From NCBI RefSeq assembly GCF_038630985.1, contig NZ_CP152049.1, positions 5,476,501 to 5,540,500 of the forward strand: DNA of 64,000 nucleotides, in the 5' to 3' direction. The notes beneath the pieces are model-generated. The model did no database searches. It worked only from the letters and a program-made list of their open reading frames with translations, and was not told where the DNA came from. Position 1 is the first letter of the stretch. Each line of letters opens with the position of its first letter. The translations under genes were made by a program, and so were the position numbers. The stretch is from Paenibacillus sp. FSL H8-0548. Its GTDB lineage: Bacteria; Bacillota; Bacilli; Paenibacillales; Paenibacillaceae. Below are positions 55,666 to 63,722 of this stretch, one piece after another.

Positions 55666-56514
55666 TTATTTAATGCCTGAATGTGCCATAGTAGAGATGA
55701 CCTTTCCTTGTAAAATAATAAAGAAAACTAAATTCGGCACGAGCATAATTAATGCCGCCACTGCCGCGGCGCCCTGCCGCGCCACATTATTCGCCAAATT
55801 ATTCGTCAGTGTTGATAAGAAAAACGGAAAGTTTTTCATTTCATCATCCTGCATGAACAGCATCGACGTCTCTACGTTGCCCCATGAATTTTGAAAGGAC
55901 AAAATAGCGACTGTCGCAATTGCCGGCATACACATTGGAATAATAATGCGAAAAAAAACGATAAACTCATTTGCCCCGTCAATTCTGGAAGCCTCCAGCA
56001 GCGAGTCTGGAATTTGGTCTACGAATTGCTTGAGCAGGAAGACACCTACCGGCAAAGCGAGCACCGGCAGCAAATGACCCAAATACGTATTCATAATGCC
56101 TAACTGGCTGACGACCAAATAACGCGGAATTTGGATGACCTCCGGCGTGAACATCAGCATAAGCAGAATCACAGCAAAAATAAACTTTCGCCCTGGAAAA
56201 GGATGCTTGGAGAGCGGATAAGCGCACAGTGCACTCACAGCGGTTACGCCAATAACGCTCGCTGCCGAAATGAACAGGCTGTTGAACAAATAACGAGATA
56301 CCGGAACGATCGAATTTGAGGTTACCCAAAATAACTCGACGAAGTTCTGAATATTCGGCTCCTGCACAAAAAACTTTGGCGGATAAATAAACAATTCGTG
56401 ATAAGGCTTAAACGCATGATTGAAAATGTAAATGATCGGAAGGATCATAACGACGGACAACACAAGCATGATGATATTGAAGCTAATTTTTGCAGCAAGG
56501 CTAGATGGTTTCAG
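55666..56514 (-). CDS. Sugar ABC permease, MalG-type (first pair), likely CTG start
   Basis: About 283 residues if translation starts at CTG read from 56514. That codon has AAGGAGG 8 bp upstream and gives a normal permease N-terminus (KPSSLAAKISFNII then the first helix). The first ATG in frame, at 56469, lies inside the first helix and has no ribosome site. The EAA loop reads IPDSLLEASRIDGANEFIVFFRIIIP. Stop of the partner permease is 3 bp upstream. Confidence 0.85.
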   Translation of the reverse strand: MKPSSLAAKISFNIIMLVLSVVMILPIIYIFNHAFKPYHELFIYPPKFFVQEPNIQNFVELFWVTSNSIVPVSRYLFNSLFISAASVIGVTAVSALCAYPLSKHPFPGRKFIFAVILLMLMFTPEVIQIPRYLVVSQLGIMNTYLGHLLPVLALPVGVFLLKQFVDQIPDSLLEASRIDGANEFIVFFRIIIPMCMPAIATVAILSFQNSWGNVETSMLFMQDDEMKNFPFFLSTLTNNLANNVARQGAAAVAALIMLVPNLVFFIILQGKVISTMAHSGIK

Positions 56515-56517
56515 GTG

Positions 56518-57414
56518 TTATTCCTCCTTCGTACCGAACAATCCCCAGCTAAGCTTGTTCGCAAAATACATTAATATAAGAAGAAACACGGAAATCGTCG
56601 CCGCATAGCCCATTTCAAAACGGATAAACCCATAATCGTTAATATGATTAACGATTAGGTGGCCTGCATATTCCGGCGTTGGGTTTTGACCGGAAAGCTC
56701 GACTCCGATTGCTCCTGTCTTAAAGGTCGTGACGATTGCCATGACAGCACCGAACAGCATTTGCGGCTTCATAGACGGTATCGTGATGAACCACAGCTCT
56801 TGCAAATTATTTTTGATGCCGTCAATTTTCCCCGCTTCGTAAAGCGTCGTATCCACGTTCAGAATACCCGCAAGCATAGCCAGAAAACCTACGCCCATAC
56901 TGGACCATAACGTTACAACGATCATCGAGTTCATTAGCAAATCCGGACTGGTTACCCACAGCTTTGGAATGTCAATGAAGCCGATTTTTAATAGGAAGCT
57001 GTTCAAATAACCGATTCTATCGCCCGAAAGCAATGGCAGCCATATGATCGTCATCGCGATTCCAACAGTGAGAGACGGTGTATACATCGCGAGCGCCACC
57101 CATTTGCGAAAGCTGCCGCGCAGCTTGGAAATGAGCCAAGCGAGCAGAAAGGCGGCTGCATAACCGCCCGGTCCCACAATAATCGCAAATTTGAACGTAT
57201 TCGGCAGCGCGTATTTTAAAAACAACAAATCCTGCGCAATCAAATATTGAAAGTTGCTCCAGCCTATAAACCGCGGCGGCTCAATTCCGTTATAGTACGT
57301 GAAGCTTAAGCCAACCGCAGCCACTATCGGAATAACAATAAATAAAGCAAAACAAATTAAGAAAGGAGCAATAAACAAATAGGAGATCCGAAACGACCAC
57401 AGCCTACTCCACAT
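56518..57414 (-). CDS. Sugar ABC permease, MalF-type (first pair)
   Basis: About 299 residues from the ATG read from 57414 with AAGGGA upstream; it overlaps the end of the binding-protein gene by 11 bp. Six helices and the EAA loop TTLYEAGKIDGIKNNLQELWFITIP. Pairs with the permease at 55666. Confidence 0.9.
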   Translation of the reverse strand: MWSRLWSFRISYLFIAPFLICFALFIVIPIVAAVGLSFTYYNGIEPPRFIGWSNFQYLIAQDLLFLKYALPNTFKFAIIVGPGGYAAAFLLAWLISKLRGSFRKWVALAMYTPSLTVGIAMTIIWLPLLSGDRIGYLNSFLLKIGFIDIPKLWVTSPDLLMNSMIVVTLWSSMGVGFLAMLAGILNVDTTLYEAGKIDGIKNNLQELWFITIPSMKPQMLFGAVMAIVTTFKTGAIGVELSGQNPTPEYAGHLIVNHINDYGFIRFEMGYAATISVFLLILMYFANKLSWGLFGTKEE

Positions 57415-60361
57415 AACGATCAATCCCTTCCCAAGGCTGATCGACAATTGGAATATTGAGCGTTTTGAGCGGCTTGCCCTGTGCATCAACAAAGCCGAAT
57501 TCCTGTTGTTTTCTCAGCAGTTCCCGGTTAATATCTCTTACCGCTTCCTCTAACGAGGACATATAGTTTGTCGTCCTGACAACGGATCTGATCCACGCAT
57601 TATTCGTCTCGCGCTCGAGGAAATAGCCACCCGGCACATTCGGAATATCCTTATACCATTTCCACTGGTTCAAAATAATTTGAGCATCCTCCTTCTTCCA
57701 AGGAAGATTATTAAATGCCTCTACATTCGATGTATTCCAGCGAAATGCTACGCCATTAACTGCCTCAAGATCGGAGCCGTACTGCTCCTGAACTTCAGCA
57801 GAGAGCCACCATTTCAGAAACTCCCAAGCCTCTGTCTTTTTATCCGATTTGTCAAAAATAACACCTGTACGCTGTCCCCCTCCAGCCCAGCGGCTGATCG
57901 TTCCGTCCGCTTGCTCCGTACCGGGTATAAGCGCAATGCCCCATCGGCCATTCAGCTCAGGCGCCGCTGCCGACAGTTGAACGTACATATTGTAATCCGA
58001 TATGCCTATCGGCATCGTACCGGTACGGAAATGCTGATAGAAGCTTGGCACCTCGCGCTCCACGGCGTAGGTGTTGAACAAATCGGTCCACTGCTTAAAG
58101 GCACGGTATGCTTCCGGTGTATCAAGCCCTGACTTCAAACCGCCCTGCTCATAAAAGTCCACTCCGTTCTGATAGAAGAAGTGGGTGAACTCCTTCGGGT
58201 TCACGTAGAAGTTCATAAAGTTTTGCTGCAGCGTAGGCAGCAAATTGTATACATCATCCCATGTCTGCGGAACGTCAGCCCCTAAGCGCTGCAAAATATC
58301 CTTTCTATAATAGAGCACTTGAAATGACTGCGTCTCCGGCACGCCGTAGTAGCCTCCATCATAATGAAGCGGCAGCCAAGAGCCTGGGCTAAACCTCGGA
58401 TAAAGCTGATCAAAATCTTCAAATTCGGCTAGATTTTGCAGCGTGCCGCGGATGGCGTAATCAACCGGCAAATCCTGCGTCAAGCCAAGCGCAATATCAG
58501 GCTGTACGCCTGCCGCATTAGACATGAGCAGCAGCTCGGGGTTAGGCAGCAGATTAACCTTCACTTCAATGCCCGTTTCCGGCGTAAACGACTCATCTGC
58601 GATTTGCTGCAGCTGATCGACATAATCCCGGCCACGCTGCACCCATATATTCAGCTTCGTATTATCCATATCATTCAGACTATCCCTTGCGTCAAACGAG
58701 TAGATAAAGTTTTCAGCGCCGCCCCACAAACGGCTGAAGAAAGCTGCTTCCATCTTAGGGGCATCTGCCTTCTCCGGAATAATATAAATCTCATCGAGCT
58801 GCAGTGATTGCTTGATCAGCGTATCGATAAAGGTTCCAAACTTCTCTCTCATCGATGATATTTCTTCCACCTGATAAGGAATCTCCTCTGGCTTCCTAAG
58901 CAAGGAGCGCAAATCCTTCGCTGAGGTATCCAGTCCTTGACTAATGGAATCCTTATTGCCATTCGCTTTGACGAGCCGCTCAGATAAATCATCCATCACA
59001 TCAGCTGCCAGTGCCATTTGCTCAGTCAAGCCAGGAAAATCCTGTTCCATATTCCAAGAACGGTTGCGGTCGATCATCTTCTTCGTGCTTGCGCCCGTAA
59101 TTGTGCGCAAATCCCAATCAATCGCATCCAGATGGGCAATCAGCTTCTCCAGATCGACGTTAATCGATTTGATAGGCGACTGTGTAACGGCAAGCGATAA
59201 TGTATGCTGTCCTTTCTCCAGCTTTAGGAGATAAGGCTCTTTGCTTGCATCCTGCAAAATCGTCCCTTTCCAGCCCGTTGAATAAGGAAAGCCATAGGCA
59301 AGAAATTCCTTAAAGGGCACTTCACCGTCGATTTTGATCGCTCGATAGGATGTTTTTTGCGCGATCGTATTTTGCAGAGCACGAAAGCCAATTTTGTAAA
59401 GCCCCGTCTCCGGTACATCAAACGACCATGTGATTTCCTGGTTTTGCTCCAGCCAACGCGGGCCGCCAACCGTATTGTACTTGATCCTTCCGGTATAACG
59501 CGGCAGGGTACGGGAATTTTTGTCCGAGAACAGCTTAATTGCCGTATCATTCTTAGATGCAAACTCCTCAGCCTGCAGCGTCAATATCTCCCCATCGATC
59601 GCAGACACATCGGAATTCTGCTTTGCAGCCTCCGAGTAAGCTGGAATCGTTTTGCTTGGAGCAAGCACAATTTTCTCCAGCGCCACAGGATCAAACCCTT
59701 GCAAGCGAATGGTATGCGTTCCTTGTGTGAAATGCCATTGCAAAGGCTGCGCATATGCCCCCCCTGAATCAATCAGAGGTTCTGTACTCCAGCCCGAAGC
59801 ATCAATGGACCGAGGCCGAATCTCATCACCGTCTGAGTTTTTCAGAATAGGACGGACATCCTCCCATTTGCGGTATAACGAAATAGAGGAAGCTTCTCGG
59901 AATGGTCTCTTGCCGTCTATAGTAACCTCCCATCCAATCGGTCCCTTTCTACCCACATCCTTCAGCGGGTGATAAGAAACCTCAATTTCATACAGCGCAC
60001 TCTCTGCAACGTCAACTTTATATTCCACCCACTCTGTGCTGCTCGTATTCCACAGCAGCACATTCAATTTCCCTTCATACTCCCCTACTTTAATTTCCTC
60101 CGTGTTCGAAACTAGAGCAGGCTCTGCCGCTTCAATGGGTATCGATTGCGTTGCATTCTGAATCCCCTGCTCCCGCCACGACGCCAGCACTTCACTAAAG
60201 TAGGGATCTGTCTCGTAATTAAACGTCGTAATAAGCTCATCATAATTAACCGTTACGCTATTCTTCGCGGATTCAGCGCTCCCTGCAGCTCCAGCTGAGA
60301 ATAGCAGAGCCGCGATTGCAATACTTCCCCCAAGCAAAAACCAATTCCGTTTCTTATTCAT
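57404..60361 (-). CDS. Large extracellular sugar-binding protein with N-terminal beta-sandwich modules, no lipobox
   Basis: About 985 residues from the ATG read from 60361. Signal-like start NWFLLGGSIAIAALLFSAGAAGSA with no Cys, so it is cleaved and released or kept by an uncleaved helix. Two beta-sandwich regions like CBM6/35 modules follow (about 60-260 and 270-420; HTIRLQGFDPVALEKIVLAP), then a helical region (about 420-560), then a family-1 solute-binding domain (about 590-985) with VLYYRKDILQRLGADVPQTWDDV and a C-terminal NINRELLRK-type helix. The fusion would let one protein hold a polysaccharide and pass fragments to the importer. Overlaps the UgpC-like gene region by close spacing. 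Confidence 0.85.
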   Translation of the reverse strand: MNKKRNWFLLGGSIAIAALLFSAGAAGSAESAKNSVTVNYDELITTFNYETDPYFSEVLASWREQGIQNATQSIPIEAAEPALVSNTEEIKVGEYEGKLNVLLWNTSSTEWVEYKVDVAESALYEIEVSYHPLKDVGRKGPIGWEVTIDGKRPFREASSISLYRKWEDVRPILKNSDGDEIRPRSIDASGWSTEPLIDSGGAYAQPLQWHFTQGTHTIRLQGFDPVALEKIVLAPSKTIPAYSEAAKQNSDVSAIDGEILTLQAEEFASKNDTAIKLFSDKNSRTLPRYTGRIKYNTVGGPRWLEQNQEITWSFDVPETGLYKIGFRALQNTIAQKTSYRAIKIDGEVPFKEFLAYGFPYSTGWKGTILQDASKEPYLLKLEKGQHTLSLAVTQSPIKSINVDLEKLIAHLDAIDWDLRTITGASTKKMIDRNRSWNMEQDFPGLTEQMALAADVMDDLSERLVKANGNKDSISQGLDTSAKDLRSLLRKPEEIPYQVEEISSMREKFGTFIDTLIKQSLQLDEIYIIPEKADAPKMEAAFFSRLWGGAENFIYSFDARDSLNDMDNTKLNIWVQRGRDYVDQLQQIADESFTPETGIEVKVNLLPNPELLLMSNAAGVQPDIALGLTQDLPVDYAIRGTLQNLAEFEDFDQLYPRFSPGSWLPLHYDGGYYGVPETQSFQVLYYRKDILQRLGADVPQTWDDVYNLLPTLQQNFMNFYVNPKEFTHFFYQNGVDFYEQGGLKSGLDTPEAYRAFKQWTDLFNTYAVEREVPSFYQHFRTGTMPIGISDYNMYVQLSAAAPELNGRWGIALIPGTEQADGTISRWAGGGQRTGVIFDKSDKKTEAWEFLKWWLSAEVQEQYGSDLEAVNGVAFRWNTSNVEAFNNLPWKKEDAQIILNQWKWYKDIPNVPGGYFLERETNNAWIRSVVRTTNYMSSLEEAVRDINRELLRKQQEFGFVDAQGKPLKTLNIPIVDQPWEGIDRYVE

Positions 60362-60389
60362 AACGAGAAGCTGCCTCCCTCCTTCGCAT

Positions 60390-61508
60390 CTATCCAATCA
60401 TTTCCGTAAATCTTACTCCGGTATCCTTATGAAAAAAATGAGCCTTGGACATATCCAGCTCAACCTTCACCTTCTCCTGCTCAGAGAAACGATTATCAGG
60501 GTCCACGCGTGCAATTAACGGCTTTTCCTGCCCGATATCCAAATAAAGAAAACGATCCGCACCCATTAGCTCATTCGCTAGATAGATTCCAGTTATAATC
60601 GTCTCGGAAAATAGTCCTTCGAGCTTAACGTTCTCCGGCCTTATACCCAATATAACCGATTTACTTACTTGGTTATTATGACGCAAAATTTCCTCCATGG
60701 CTTCATTGATCTTCAAGCTAAAGCGATTCGTATGAAACTCCAATTTCCCTTGAGCTGTCTCCTGAATACGACCATTAATAAAATTGATCTGTGGAGAGCC
60801 GATAAAGCTGGCTACAAAAGTATTCGCCGGTTTGGAATAAATAATTTCCGGTGTATCGCACTGCTGTATGACGCCGCCCTTCATAACGACGATACGGTCA
60901 GCCATCGTCATCGCTTCAACCTGATCATGCGTAACGAAAATAAAGGTCGTGCCGAGCTTTTTGTGAAGCTTCGTAATTTCCATTCGCATCGTTACTCTAA
61001 GCTTGGCATCCAGATTAGAAAGCGGCTCATCCATCAAGAACAGCTTTGGATCACGTACGATAGCCCGGCCAAGCGCCACACGCTGACGCTGTCCGCCCGA
61101 CAGCTCCCTTGGCTTACGATTGAGGTAAGGCTCGATTTCCAAAACTCTGCTTGCATTTTTAACTGCCAAATCAATCTCATGCTTAGGCAGCTTCCGCATC
61201 CGCAGACCAAATGCAATATTTTCGTACACGCTCAGATTAGGATAAAGCGCATAGTTTTGGAACACCATGGAAATATCTCGATCCTTGGGAGGCAGCTTAT
61301 TAACCAGCTGATCTCCAATATAGATCTCTCCCTCCGAAATATCCTCAAGTCCTGCAATCATTCTAAGTGTCGTTGATTTGCCGCAGCCGGAAGGCCCTAC
61401 AAAAACGATAAACTCCTTATCCTTGATTTCCAGCTGAAAGTCCTGCACGACCGCGTGCTTATCTTTTCCATAGCGCTTATATAAATGATTGATCGTAACA
61501 CCCGCCAC
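60390..61508 (-). CDS. ugpC: Sugar-importer ABC ATPase, MsmX/UgpC type
   Basis: 372 residues, GTG start read from 61508. Walker A GPSGCGKST, signature LSGGQRQRVALGRA, Walker B LFLMDEPLSNLDAKLR, THDQ switch, and a C-terminal MOBE/TOBE domain (ILGIRPENVKLEG...) as in MalK-like subunits. It should energise the permeases of this operon and, like MsmX, could also serve the mannosidase-operon importer, which lacks an ATPase. First gene of the eight-gene operon; only a terminator and no clear promoter lie between it and the aldo-keto reductase. Confidence 0.93.
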   Translation of the reverse strand: MAGVTINHLYKRYGKDKHAVVQDFQLEIKDKEFIVFVGPSGCGKSTTLRMIAGLEDISEGEIYIGDQLVNKLPPKDRDISMVFQNYALYPNLSVYENIAFGLRMRKLPKHEIDLAVKNASRVLEIEPYLNRKPRELSGGQRQRVALGRAIVRDPKLFLMDEPLSNLDAKLRVTMRMEITKLHKKLGTTFIFVTHDQVEAMTMADRIVVMKGGVIQQCDTPEIIYSKPANTFVASFIGSPQINFINGRIQETAQGKLEFHTNRFSLKINEAMEEILRHNNQVSKSVILGIRPENVKLEGLFSETIITGIYLANELMGADRFLYLDIGQEKPLIARVDPDNRFSEQEKVKVELDMSKAHFFHKDTGVRFTEMIG

Positions 61509-61536
61509 AATACGCCCCCCTATTCAAAAAGAATCT

Positions 61537-61579
61537 CAAAAAAATGGGGATATCCGATGACGCTCTGATATCCCCCATT
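61537..61579 (-). terminator. Terminator between aldo-keto reductase and sugar operon
   Basis: AATGGGGGATATC pairs with GATATCCCCATT (one bulged base), followed by seven T on the minus strand, about 30 bp past the stop at 61609. Confidence 0.8.
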
Positions 61580-61608
61580 GATACCGTCAAATGTATGAGG
61601 CTGATCGA

Positions 61609-62577
61609 TTAGCTGAATACGGACTCTTTCGCTGGCTGCAGCTGCGCGAGAGCTTCATCTACTTTCGCCAGCTCTTCCGCACTTAACCTCTCATGCCAGC
61701 TCTTTGCTGCTTCCGTTATATGCTCCGGCTTCGATGCTCCCAGAATAGCGGATGTAATCCCGGGACGACTTAGCACCCAAGCTAACGCATATTGTGCCTG
61801 AGTGAGCCCACGCTCCTCCGCCAGCGGCCGGATAGCTTCCGCCAATGCAATCGCATTTTTCTTTAACAGCGCCTCCAGCCGTTGTTCGCCTGCCGCAAGC
61901 CGCGAGCCCTCTGGAGGCGCTTCTCCAGCGCGGTACTTGCCTGAAAGAATGCCTCTGCCTAGCGGACTGTACACGATAACGCCAACATTCTCCGACTGTA
62001 CAAAAGGTATAATTTCCTTCTCAATCTCACGGGAGATCAAGCTGTATTCCGGCTGCAGACTTTCAAATCGATGCAGGTTATGCAATGCGCTGACGCCATG
62101 AGCTTTTGCCAGCTGCCATGCAGCAAAGTTTGATGCGCCTATGTACCTTACTTTGCCTTGACGAACCAGATCGTCTAATGCTCGGAGCGTTTCTTCGAGC
62201 GGAGTATTCGAATCAAAGCGATGAACCTGATATAGATCCAAATAGTCTGTCTGGAGCCGCTTCAAACTATCTTCAACCGCTTTGAAAATATGATAGCGGC
62301 TTTGCCCTGAATCATTGACGCCTTCTCCCACTCGGCCGTGTACTTTAGTTGCAAGAACAATTTGCTGACGTCTCTCCTTCAGCAAATTGCCAAGAATTCG
62401 CTCAGATGCTCCCTCTCCGTAGACGTTGGCTGTATCCACAAGATTAATGCCGTTATCGAGCGCTAAATCCAAAATGGTTGACGAAGCCTTCTCATCAATC
62501 CACCGTCCAAATGCCATTGTGCCTAGACTCACCTCAGAAACCTTCAATCCTGTTCTTCCCAATTTTCTATATTCCAT
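61609..62577 (-). CDS. Aldo-keto reductase
   Basis: 322 residues. Asp48 and Tyr53 in DTANVYGEGASE, Lys in LATKVHGR and His in YQVHRFDSN give the catalytic set; the cofactor end has SAILGASKPEHI. Clearly paralogous to 37302-38276. It stands alone under leader 4 and before a terminator. Reduction of an aldehyde produced by an LLM enzyme is inferred. Confidence 0.92.
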   Translation of the reverse strand: MEYRKLGRTGLKVSEVSLGTMAFGRWIDEKASSTILDLALDNGINLVDTANVYGEGASERILGNLLKERRQQIVLATKVHGRVGEGVNDSGQSRYHIFKAVEDSLKRLQTDYLDLYQVHRFDSNTPLEETLRALDDLVRQGKVRYIGASNFAAWQLAKAHGVSALHNLHRFESLQPEYSLISREIEKEIIPFVQSENVGVIVYSPLGRGILSGKYRAGEAPPEGSRLAAGEQRLEALLKKNAIALAEAIRPLAEERGLTQAQYALAWVLSRPGITSAILGASKPEHITEAAKSWHERLSAEELAKVDEALAQLQPAKESVFS

Positions 62578-62612
62578 TTTCGTCGCCCCCTAAATTTAGT
62601 TTCATTAAAGAC

Positions 62613-62725
62613 AAAAAACCGAAGACACTGTATTCCAAAGTGTCTCCGGTTTTCCGGTAGATATAATAGTATTCGCATTAAAATAGTATGTTTATTATCA
62701 TAAGACTGCTGCAGTACTCTGTCAA
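62613..62725 (-). promoter_or_regulatory. ACCGGA-repeat leader 4: promoter, direct repeat and terminator
   Basis: TTGACA (62725-62720), 17 bp, TATGAT (62702-62697). The repeat ACCGGAAAACCGGAGA occupies 62658-62643. ACCGGAGACACT pairs with AGTGTCTTCGGT, followed by TTTTTT. CATACTATT and AATACTATT lie in the leader before the repeat. The aldo-keto reductase ATG is about 35 bp further on. Confidence 0.78.
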
Positions 62726-62746
62726 CTACTAACTTTAGATTAAAAT

Positions 62747-63055
62747 CTAATAAGCAGCCAATGAGCTCCTCTCATGAATGCTGTTCTGATAAGTAAACTG
62801 GCTTAGCTCTACAACAAGATTTCCTTTTCCGAAGGACAAAAACTTCCTTCTCTCCTCCGACCTCGATTGCTGCATCGTATCAAGGAACTGAATGATCATT
62901 CTCCGCCTACGCTTAATCTCTGGATATCCGTTATCGTACAGCCATTGATCAATCGTATTATAGATGCCCTTATTCAACTGATACATTTGCAAGCAATAAT
63001 GGTGAAAGGCCAGGTCCGGCCATTCATACAGGCTGCTGTTCTGATCGCTCTTCAT
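62747..63055 (-). CDS. Unrecognised 102-residue protein downstream of yezD
   Basis: 102 residues, ATG read from 63055, 9 bp after the yezD stop, with AAAGG upstream. Charged and soluble, with a basic KRRRR patch (about 48-52) and aromatic-rich N-terminal half; no membrane helix or signal. I do not recognise a family. Co-transcription with yezD is likely. The stop overlaps the AT palindrome TTAGATTTTAATCTAA at 62734-62749, next to the leader-4 promoter. Confidence 0.6.
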   Translation of the reverse strand: MKSDQNSSLYEWPDLAFHHYCLQMYQLNKGIYNTIDQWLYDNGYPEIKRRRRMIIQFLDTMQQSRSEERRKFLSFGKGNLVVELSQFTYQNSIHERSSLAAY

Positions 63056-63064
63056 CCGATTTCG

Positions 63065-63247
63065 CTACCTTTGCTTCTTAATAGCAGAAGACGACTTCTC
63101 CGTATCGTAGCGACTGCGTTCTGTTCGATCTATTTGCACGATTTGACCATTATAAATCGTAATTTGAACAATGCCATACTGAACGCCTACCAATTGCTCC
63201 TTGATCCGCTGCAGCCATTCATCAGCAACCTCAACCGTTCGGGACAT
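63065..63247 (-). CDS. yezD: YezD-family small protein (DUF2292)
   Basis: About 60 residues from the ATG read from 63247 with GAGAGGGTG upstream. The core VQYGIVQITIYNGQIVQIDRTERSRYD matches the DUF2292/YezD pattern of YGxVxITVHxGxVVQIExTEK as I remember it. Function is not established, but such genes tend to accompany sulfur-assimilation operons. Its 5' region is separated from the promoter at 63676-63704 by a full hairpin repeat and a terminator-like stem. Confidence 0.82.
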   Translation of the reverse strand: MSRTVEVADEWLQRIKEQLVGVQYGIVQITIYNGQIVQIDRTERSRYDTEKSSSAIKKQR

Positions 63248-63316
63248 AATCAACACCCTCTCAAAAGTAATGTGTACAACAACTACAAAGCGGCTTCTAA
63301 ATTTTTCGATTTCTAG

Positions 63317-63508
63317 ATAAGTTGAGCTTGAAAAATGAAGTGTAAGCGAAGCGAGAAGATCGTTCTGTAGAAACGAAGTGTTCGCCTTTGCAGCCTTATT
63401 CTTACCTTTAAATGTCTTAGGAAATCAAAGAATCTGGCTGCAACAGCGATCGTAAGAATGATCTACTCGCGTAGTGCCCAACACGTAAATTTCTAGTTCA
63501 ACTTATAT
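63317..63508. repeat. 190-bp hairpin repeat, copy D
   Basis: Ends ATAAGTTGAGC and GTTCAACTTATA. It is nearly identical to copy A at 22149 through most of its length. It lies between the yezD promoter and gene, 70 bp before the start codon. Confidence 0.85.
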
Positions 63509-63515
63509 AGGTAGA

Positions 63516-63704
63516 AAAACAAGTAGACGCACGACAACCGATTCGGTATTCGGTTGGCCTGCGCCTCAGGTTGTCTAGTGAGCGCGAATTGCAGTGTCAT
63601 ACAATGAAGTAATACCAATGCCATTCTTATTAAATTCCAAATTCTTATTTCCGACTAATTCAATAGGATAAATTTAATTTAACATGTTGTTTTCTATTCG
63701 TCAA
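63516..63704 (-). promoter_or_regulatory. yezD promoter and attenuator-like hairpin
   Basis: TTGACG (63704-63699), 17 bp, TAAATT (63681-63676), the same promoter form as the four ACCGGA leaders. TTTGGAATTTAATAAG follows. A 15-bp stem with two mismatches (63565-63528, containing CAACCGA/TCGGTTG) and TTGTTTTT form a likely terminator. An upstream GACAACC at about 63577-63571 could compete for GGTTGTC. The ACCGGA repeat itself is absent. Confidence 0.55.
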
Positions 63705-63722
63705 CACTTTTTGCTGCTCATT

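Noticed and set aside
63516..63600. T-box or SAM (S-box) riboswitch before yezD
   Set aside because: No T-box AGGGTGGNACCGCG sequence and no S-box core could be found; only a terminator-like stem is supported.
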